From: Micrococcales bacterium
GTDB taxonomy: Bacteria; Actinomycetota; Actinomycetes; Actinomycetales; Cellulomonadaceae
DNA length: 17,060 nucleotides
Assembly (NCBI GenBank): GCA_009783975.1
Contig: WRCL01000004.1
Location: 1 to 17,060, forward strand
Direction of reading: 5' to 3'
The position numbers and the translations under genes were made by a program. The notes below the pieces were generated by a model, which did no database searches, had not been told where the DNA came from, and worked only from the letters and a program-made list of their open reading frames with translations. This document shows, one piece after another, positions 8,928 to 14,200 of the stretch (position 1 is its first letter; each line of letters starts with the position of its first letter).

Positions 8928-9009
8928 CGTCGTCCGCCCCTCGTGTGGGCGCGGCGATCCACCCCAGTCTCGGCATAGCCCCCACTCTTTCGTAGTCCCC
9001 ACCCAGACT

Positions 9010-9097
9010 GAGTTCGTGGGTTTGATGACGAGTTCGATGATTAGATCATCGAACTCGTCATCTAGCCCACGAACTCGTCATGCAACCATCGAACTCG
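9010..9097. repeat. Long palindrome built from a 20-bp periodic motif; possible bidirectional terminator or REP-like element
   Basis: An 18-bp arm GATGACGAGTTCGATGAT (9024-9041) is followed by the 3-nt loop TAG and its exact complement (9045-9062). The hairpin extends outward through an 11-bp perfect arm GAGTTCGTGGG (9010-9020)/CCCACGAACTC (9066-9076), with a 3x3 internal loop between the arms. The core word GAGTTCG occurs at 9010 and 9030. Its complement CGAACTC occurs at 9050, 9070 and 9090, an exact 20-base step throughout. Its place between convergent genes suits termination from both sides, but there is no T-tract. A dispersed palindromic repeat is the alternative. Confidence 0.75.
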
Positions 9098-9295
9098 CCC
9101 ACCCGATTCTTCAGACACGGTCCGGGCACCAGGGCCCGTCCTCCATCTTCCCGTATTTCTTCCTCGCCGAGCGCCGAGCACGACGTGAAGCCAGCCGTCC
9201 GCAAGCCCAGCCCGGTCACCGAGCTCGTCAAGATCCGCACTAACCTCGCCGCGGAGATGCGCACCTGACAACACCCGTCCCCCGTTCACATGGGT

Positions 9296-9437
9296 CCAAG
9301 ATGCAGCGTCGCGGCTGGCCGACTTTGAATCGCTTCTCGCCCTGCATGCAAGACGATTAGTTATCATCCTGACCATCCATAGTTCCGCTGGGGCCAAGAC
9401 GCAGCGTCGTGACTGGCCGACTTTGAATCACTTCTCG
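9296..9437. repeat. 44-bp direct repeat pair (9296-9339 and 9394-9437)
   Basis: The two copies begin CCAAGA(T/C)GCAGCGTCG and end in CACTTCTCG or CGCTTCTCG. They match at 40 of 44 positions, with all differences transitions, and start 98 bases apart. The second copy includes the stop and last codons of the 67-aa gene on the minus strand. Between them lies the 45-bp rhs/immunity junction remnant, so the arrangement is repeat, remnant, repeat. Confidence 0.8.
9343..9387 (-). repeat. Remnant copy of the rhs-toxin stop / immunity start junction
   Basis: These 45 bases match 11211-11255 at 43 positions in the same orientation. Read on the minus strand they keep the last rhs codons (NYGWSG, TGA), the overlapping immunity ATG and its first codons (MITNRLA). 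Homology to the toxin does not continue before it, nor to the immunity gene after it. It is therefore a scar of a former toxin-immunity junction, or a short homology used for cassette exchange, rather than a gene. Confidence 0.8.
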
Positions 9438-9631
9438 TCCTTCAGGTGCATCACTGCATCTGCGACATCAGCGCGTACCCTCACTCGGAGTATGTCACCC
9501 GTTTCGGTGCGAATCATGTCGAGAAGCACCAAGTCCGGATCAGCAAGGAACGGGTTGTGTTCCAGATATTCCTCGAGACGACGGCGGACCAATTCTATCG
9601 GCCCGCCTTCGACGAGAGTGACCCACGTCAT
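9428..9631 (-). CDS. Small hypothetical protein, 67 aa, possible immunity or accessory gene
   Basis: I do not recognise a family. The 67-aa product begins MTWVTLVEGGPIELV and is rich in acidic and branched residues. It has a helical-looking start (ELVRRRLEEYLE) and a strand-like end (DILRVRVRADV). A GGAGG Shine-Dalgarno lies 11 nt before the ATG, stronger than anything at the metabolic genes, and codon use looks protein-coding. It follows the 224-aa putative immunity gene by about 93 bases on the same strand. Its final codons lie inside the 44-bp direct repeat. An 86-aa open frame on the opposite strand overlaps it but has no start signal. It may be a second immunity protein or the surviving end of a lost cassette. 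Confidence 0.6.
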   Translation of the reverse strand: MTWVTLVEGGPIELVRRRLEEYLEHNPFLADPDLVLLDMIRTETGDILRVRVRADVADAVMHLKDEK

Positions 9632-9724
9632 CGGAAAAAATACCTCCGTGAGATTTCTGGCCCGGGTCGCCGCACTTTCTCCAGTAATATGTCCGTACCG
9701 AATTGATTCGCGCAGGTGGTTGAG

Positions 9725-10399
9725 TTACTGTCCCACCCCCCAGCTCAAGTAGGCAGATCCATATATGCTCGCGAAGTCTTCTTCCCAGTCGGGCCACTCT
9801 AGCATTCGTGTGGCAGACCATTCTGGTTCCACGCCGAGAGGCACTCCGAGCGCACGTAGGTACGCGTACATCATGTCGGCAGTGAAACGGGTGGAGCGAA
9901 CCCTCCTCTTGTAGGCCTCCAAGTCTTCAAAGTCGAACGGGGTGCCGTAGGTCTCGAATACCCATCTGCCCCCGTCGTTCGCGGCTGCTATCGACCGTTC
10001 ATACCCAAGGATCTCGTCACCCGCGGGTCCGAACACCTCGAGGACCCGCGCAGGATACTGGACGTTGTCGCCTGTGCAGAGGGCCCGCAGAGCCCGGATG
10101 CCAAGCCCTCTCGCTGCATGGCTCGGTAAGATTCCGACGTCGCTGCCACCTGGGCCGTTGCTCATCAGCACGGTCCACCCACCGATCGGGACGAAAGCAT
10201 ACCGGAACAGCGCCGGCGTCGGCACGAGGGCAGATAGAGCGTCTTCGGGACCCGACCAGCGAGGACGGACCTCAATCCAATGCTCCTCTTCCATCGCGGC
10301 AAATCCGGGATAAATCCAATCGACCAGCTTTTGCGTGTCGTAGGCGAAGTAGCCGACTGTCTCGGTGGTTTTTCCTCCGTGCGAAGAGGGAAGCATCAT
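9725..10399 (-). CDS. Putative immunity protein for the orphan toxin, 224 aa
   Basis: No named family is recognised. The 224-aa protein has no signal peptide or membrane segment and is rich in Trp, Tyr and acidic residues (PRWSGPEDAL, WEEDFASIYG), as cytosolic immunity proteins often are. It starts at an ATG overlapping the stop of the toxin fragment by ATGA, with AAGGA about 8 nt upstream, so the two are co-translated. A segment PALFRYAFVPIGGWTVLMSN followed by PSHAARGLGIRALRA looks like a conserved core. Base composition is visibly lower in G+C than the metabolic genes, supporting transfer as part of a toxin/immunity cassette. The immunity role is inferred from position and overlap only. 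Confidence 0.65.
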   Translation of the reverse strand: MMLPSSHGGKTTETVGYFAYDTQKLVDWIYPGFAAMEEEHWIEVRPRWSGPEDALSALVPTPALFRYAFVPIGGWTVLMSNGPGGSDVGILPSHAARGLGIRALRALCTGDNVQYPARVLEVFGPAGDEILGYERSIAAANDGGRWVFETYGTPFDFEDLEAYKRRVRSTRFTADMMYAYLRALGVPLGVEPEWSATRMLEWPDWEEDFASIYGSAYLSWGVGQ

Positions 10400-10752
10400 G
10401 GCACAATCCTTAAGACGAAGACAGCGTTTGGGTCATTCGCGAGAATCCGTGCCTCGTGTTCGGCTCCACGAGGATTACCAACACCTTCATATTCGACATA
10501 GTGTCGCTTTCTGTTGAGCGTGTACTGCAGGTCGGGACGATTTATTCCTACCCGCTGCCCTGCGGCATTCACTTGCTGCTGATTCACCCGGAAGTCTTTC
10601 GCGCGAAAGAGTGACCGGATCTCCGCTTTGACTGCTGCGTTGTGCGATGGCCGACCGATCGACCGCGTCAGCGAGAGTGTCCCTGGTGCTACTGGGCTGA
10701 CCTCCATCCTCCTCTGACTGACGTGGTCGCAAATTTCGTGCAGCACGCACAT
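10396..10752 (-). CDS. Orphan Rhs-type toxin C-terminal module (putative nuclease), lacking its Rhs delivery part
   Basis: The open frame gives 118 aa. The last 60 residues (QRVGINRPDLQYTL, HYVEYEG, EHEARILANDPNAV) resemble the C-terminal nuclease domains of actinobacterial and Bacillus Rhs/CDI toxins. Asp74, Glu87 and His99 are candidate catalytic residues, perhaps of a PD-(D/E)xK-like fold; this is an inference. No YD repeats, signal peptide or DPxGL boundary precede it. The start is doubtful: the ATG at 10752 has only a weak GGTGGA upstream, and the ATG at 10707 directly abuts AGGAGG. The frame continues back, through WNGG, to the TAG of the preceding immunity gene. The stop overlaps the next gene by ATGA. 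It fits an orphan module awaiting recombination into an rhs gene, or a decayed one. Confidence 0.6.
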   Translation of the reverse strand: MCVLHEICDHVSQRRMEVSPVAPGTLSLTRSIGRPSHNAAVKAEIRSLFRAKDFRVNQQQVNAAGQRVGINRPDLQYTLNRKRHYVEYEGVGNPRGAEHEARILANDPNAVFVLRIVP

Positions 10753-10764
10753 TCCACCATTCCA

Positions 10765-11235
10765 CTAGTCGCCCGGACCAAGAAGCGCACTCGGCAGAAC
10801 ATGGCTCGCGTTCCGAATCTCTATCCCAATAATGTTGCTACCGTCGGAGAAGTCGACCGTGGCAGAAAATTGCTCTGGCGCGATCTCTGCCGCCACTCTG
10901 CGAATTACAGCGCACGGTGACGAGCAGGTGAGTACCCGGGCGACATCGGACACGTCGTCGTACGCACAGTCGAGGAAACGGGGCACCGCTTGTCTCGGTG
11001 ACTCTTGCTCAGAAGTGTCATTCAGAATTTCTTGAGGAAGGACCTTGCTCGCACCGAGCACCTCGATGCCCATGAGACGCCCCTCGTCTCCAAAACTCAC
11101 GACAATGGCGGCCATGTCAAGTCGAACGCCCAGGAAGGCGCCCCGCGCCTCCGAACTGCAGGCAGGGTCACCGAAGTAGATATATGACGCGTCTGCTACG
11201 CTGTCGTGCGTGTATGCAAGGCGATTAGTTATCAT
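10765..11235 (-). CDS. Tandem DUF2283-domain protein, putative immunity to the Rhs toxin
   Basis: From the ATG at 11235 the product is 156 aa. Two similar halves are visible. The first runs from YTHDSVADASYIYF to GRLMGIEVLGASKVLP, the second from CAYDDVSDVARVL to SNIIGIEIRNASHVLP. Both show the DUF2283 pattern: an aspartate-rich start (Y/A-D-x-V-x-D), then a strand and GIE(V/I)..AS.VLP. DUF2283 proteins occur as partners of small DUF4258-type toxins, and the rhs gene upstream ends in such a domain, so this is the likely immunity protein. Its start overlaps the rhs stop by ATGA. An ATG three codons earlier (11244) would give a 13-base overlap. GGATGG lies 5 nt before the chosen start. Doubling of the domain is unusual. 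Confidence 0.75.
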   Translation of the reverse strand: MITNRLAYTHDSVADASYIYFGDPACSSEARGAFLGVRLDMAAIVVSFGDEGRLMGIEVLGASKVLPQEILNDTSEQESPRQAVPRFLDCAYDDVSDVARVLTCSSPCAVIRRVAAEIAPEQFSATVDFSDGSNIIGIEIRNASHVLPSALLGPGD

Positions 11236-11255
11236 CCTGACCATCCATAGTTCCG
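11211..11255 (-). repeat. Intact rhs stop / immunity start junction, duplicated at 9343-9387
   Basis: This is the functional copy of the 45-bp direct repeat. It holds the rhs stop (11232-11234), the overlapping immunity start and the next codons. The partner copy is 1868 bases away in the same orientation, with 2 mismatches. Together they bracket the DUF2283 gene, the orphan toxin, its immunity gene and the 67-aa gene. Confidence 0.8.
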
Positions 11256-14200
11256 TGCCAATCCCGCTAACTCTTCAGCCGTCATGCCTCGGTGGGCTGT
11301 CACGATCTCGTGTTCAAGGTTTTCGACGATATAGTTATACTTCCCTTTTCCGGCACTCGTGACATATGCCATGGCACCGTCCATCTGTTCATAACTCCTT
11401 CCACTGCCACGCATCAATGCCACGTCAACGTCGTCGAAACCCGCTTCAGCCATACGCTTCTCGCCGTGAGCGGTCATCCGGCCGGTGTACGGACTGCGTC
11501 CGATCGATCCTTGTTCAGAATTAATTGTCCGACTGGCTCGCGCCCGAGCCACCAGGCTGTGTTCGTTCTTTGCGGCATTTCGGACAGTGGTATTCGCGAC
11601 TGCGTCCGAACTGGCTCTCGTGGTGGATCTGGCGAATGCGGAAGCACCCATTCGTGACGAGCTTGTTGCGCCCCGGGCTGCGCTGCCGCCCGGGATAACG
11701 AGGGAAGCAGCAGTGCCGGCATGCCCACCCCAGGTATAGGCGCCTGAACAGTAGTTGACGACGTCGTCGATGAGGAACAACTGCCGGATGGCCTTAGTGC
11801 CATCCATGGTCATGGCATCACCGAAGCCGGCTGAGGCATTACTGACGGTGCGCACTGTGTCCCAGAACCGTTTTTCCCAGTCCAGGCCGAGGGGGTCGGT
11901 GTTCTGCAGTGGGTTGCCGCCTGCGTACCCGTATGGGTCGCCGGTGACTTCGGCCAGGGGGTCGACTGACACGAACTGGGCGGTGGCTGGGTCGTAGTAC
12001 CGGTTGCGCAGGTACTGCAGGCCGGTGGGGTCGGTGTACTGCCCGGCGTACCCGAACCTGGTCACACTGGTGCACGGGTCGGTGGTGACCGGTTGGGGCT
12101 GGCCGTAGGGGTCGTAGTCGGCGTCGCACACCACGTGCGCGCCTGGCCCGGTGGCGGTGCGCACCGACCCGACCAGGTCGGTGTGCAGGTAGACCACCTC
12201 ACCGTTGGTCCCGACCTGGGCCAGGGGGGTGTCGCCCAGGCCGTAGACGTAGGTGTGCTCGGCGTCGGCCAGCACGGTGGGCACGGCCCGGGTGGTGTCC
12301 CACACGTACTGCTCAGACGTGGTGGTCCCACCTGTGGTGGTGGTCGCCGAGGTGCGCAGCCCGGTCGCGTCGTAGGTGTACGCGGTGGCGCTGGTCGCGT
12401 CGGTGTGTGTGACCAGGTGCCCGGCGAGGTCCCACCCCAGGGTCTGCGTGGTCGTGCCCGTGCCGGTGGTCGTGGTGGCGGTGGTGCGGTTGCCGTTGGT
12501 GTCGTACCCGAAGGTGGTCGTGCCCGTGCCGGGTTTGGCCACCGCGGCCAGGCGCCCTGCGGTGTCGTAGGACAACGACCGGCCGTCAGCGGTGCCGGTC
12601 ACCAGCCCGGCGGTGTCCCAGCCGAACGTGCCCGCACCGGTCCCCGTGACGGTCTCCAGCCGGCCCAGCGGGTCGAAGGTGAGCTGGGAGGTGGTCGACG
12701 CGGGGTTCGGTGGTGACCTGCCGGTCGGGGACCGCACCGAGGTGCTGGTGGCGACCTGCCCGGCGTCGTCGAAGGTGTACGCCAAAGCCAGCAAGGCGGT
12801 CCCGTCAGGCTGCGTGGTGGTCACCGCGGTGTTCTGCCCAGCCGTGTCGTAGTCCCAGCCGGTGCTCACACCGTTGGGGTAGGTCACCGAGGCGACCTGG
12901 CCGTCGACGGTCCAGGTGTGGTGGTACTGGCCACCGGTCCAGTCGGTGACCTTGACCAGCTGGTCGGCGGCGTCCCAGGTGTAGGTGACCTGCTTCCCGT
13001 CGGGGTACCCGATGGTCGTGGGGCGCCCAGCGGTGTCGTAGCCGTACATCACCGTGCCTGTGGGCCGGGTGATCGAGGCGACCAGGCCTGTGGGGGTCCA
13101 CGTGTACGACGTGCCGTCGGAGACCTGCTGGACCTGCCCGGCCGCATCGTAGGTCCACGTCACGTCCGGTGTGGTGTCAGAGTAGGTGGTGCTGGTGCGC
13201 CGCCCAGCGTTGTCGTACCCGTAGGTCGCGGTGCCCCCAGAAGGCAAGGTGGTCGCGGTCAGCTGGCCGGCGGCGTCCCAGGTGTAGGCGGTGGCCCGCC
13301 CGGCCGGGTCGGTGACCAGGGTGGGACGGCCTGCGTTGTCGTAGGCGTACGTGGTCGTGCCCGACGGGTCGGCGTGGGCGGTGGTCCGCCCAACCGCGTC
13401 GTAGGCCCAGGTCAGCACCGAACCGTCGGGGCGGGTCACTGACGTGGCACGCCCGGCCCCGTCGTAGGCCATCGTCACTGTGCGGTCCAGCGGGTCGTGC
13501 ACCGTGACCGCCCGCCCGGCAGCGTCGTAGGACGTGGTCCACACTGCCCCGAGCGGGTCGCTCACCACGGTCGCCTGGCCGGCAGCGTCGTAGGTGTAGC
13601 CCCAGGTCGCACCTGAGGGGTAGGTCACGGCGGTGACCTGGCTCGCCGCGTCGTAGGTGGTGGTCGTCACCTGGCCCAGCGGGTCGGTGACGGCCGTGGG
13701 GCGGCCGGCAGCGTCGTAGGCGTACCCGGTGACCGCACCGGTCGGGTCTGTGACCTGGACCACCCGGCCGGCGAGGTCGTACCCGGTCGAGGTCACCGCG
13801 TTGGCTGGGTCGGTCGCCGAGACCAGCTGCCCGGCCGCGTCGTACACCGCGGTGCTGGTGCGGCCCAGCGGGTCGGTGACGGTCGTGGGCCGTCCCGCGG
13901 CGTCGTACCCGACGGTGGTGACCGCACCGGTGGGGTCGGTGACCGACGTCACCCGGCCCGCCTGGTCATAGCCGACCGCGGTGGTCTTGCCCACCGCGTC
14001 GGTGGTTGAGGTCATCTGGCCGGCCAGGTCCCACGCTGCGGTGACCACGGCACCGGCCGGGTCGGTCGTGGAGGTGCGGTATCCGCGGGCGTCGTAGGTG
14101 TACGACGTCACCAGGCCCAGCGGGTCGCTGACTGATGCGACCGTCCCGTCGGGGTTGACCACGGCCGTGGTCTGGGCACCGGTCGGGCTGGTCGCACCAG

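Larger units (their letters stand above)
8928..9427. other. Gene-free junction between convergent units
   Basis: This 500-base stretch separates treS (plus) from the toxin locus (minus). It holds the palindromic 20-bp-periodic element (9010-9097), two copies of a 44-bp direct repeat (9296-9339 and 9394-9437, the second running into the 67-aa gene) and a 45-bp remnant of the rhs/immunity junction (9343-9387). I see no convincing coding sequence. Short open frames on both strands overlap the repeats and lack start signals. Confidence 0.7.

Noticed and set aside
8935..8951. Short hairpin CGCCC/GGGCG just after treS
   Set aside because: Five base pairs with a 7-nt loop and no T-tract is expected by chance in DNA this GC-rich.
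9010..9097. CRISPR array, considered because of the 20-bp periodicity
   Set aside because: The repeated word is only about 8-12 bp, changes orientation at the centre, and there are no spacers of proper length or cas genes.
9080..9268. Plus-strand 62-codon frame ending in a helix-like KPAVRKPSPVTELVKIRTNLAAEMRT-type tail
   Set aside because: It has no Shine-Dalgarno, starts within the palindromic element, and its first half is low-complexity. It may be a gene remnant but cannot be supported.
9062..9397. Minus-strand 111-codon frame beginning with the immunity-like MVRMITNRLA
   Set aside because: Only the first codons derive from the junction repeat; the rest passes through the 44-bp repeat and the palindrome and looks non-coding.
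9446..9706. Plus-strand 86-codon frame opposite the 67-aa gene
   Set aside because: No start signal, and the minus-strand frame has a good GGAGG site and fits the orientation of the locus.
12093..12716. Long plus-strand open frames across the YD-repeat region and antisense frames across glgX, glgE and treS
   Set aside because: They are the expected by-product of high G+C and repetitive coding on the other strand. They lack recognisable domains and start signals, while the opposite strand encodes clear protein families.
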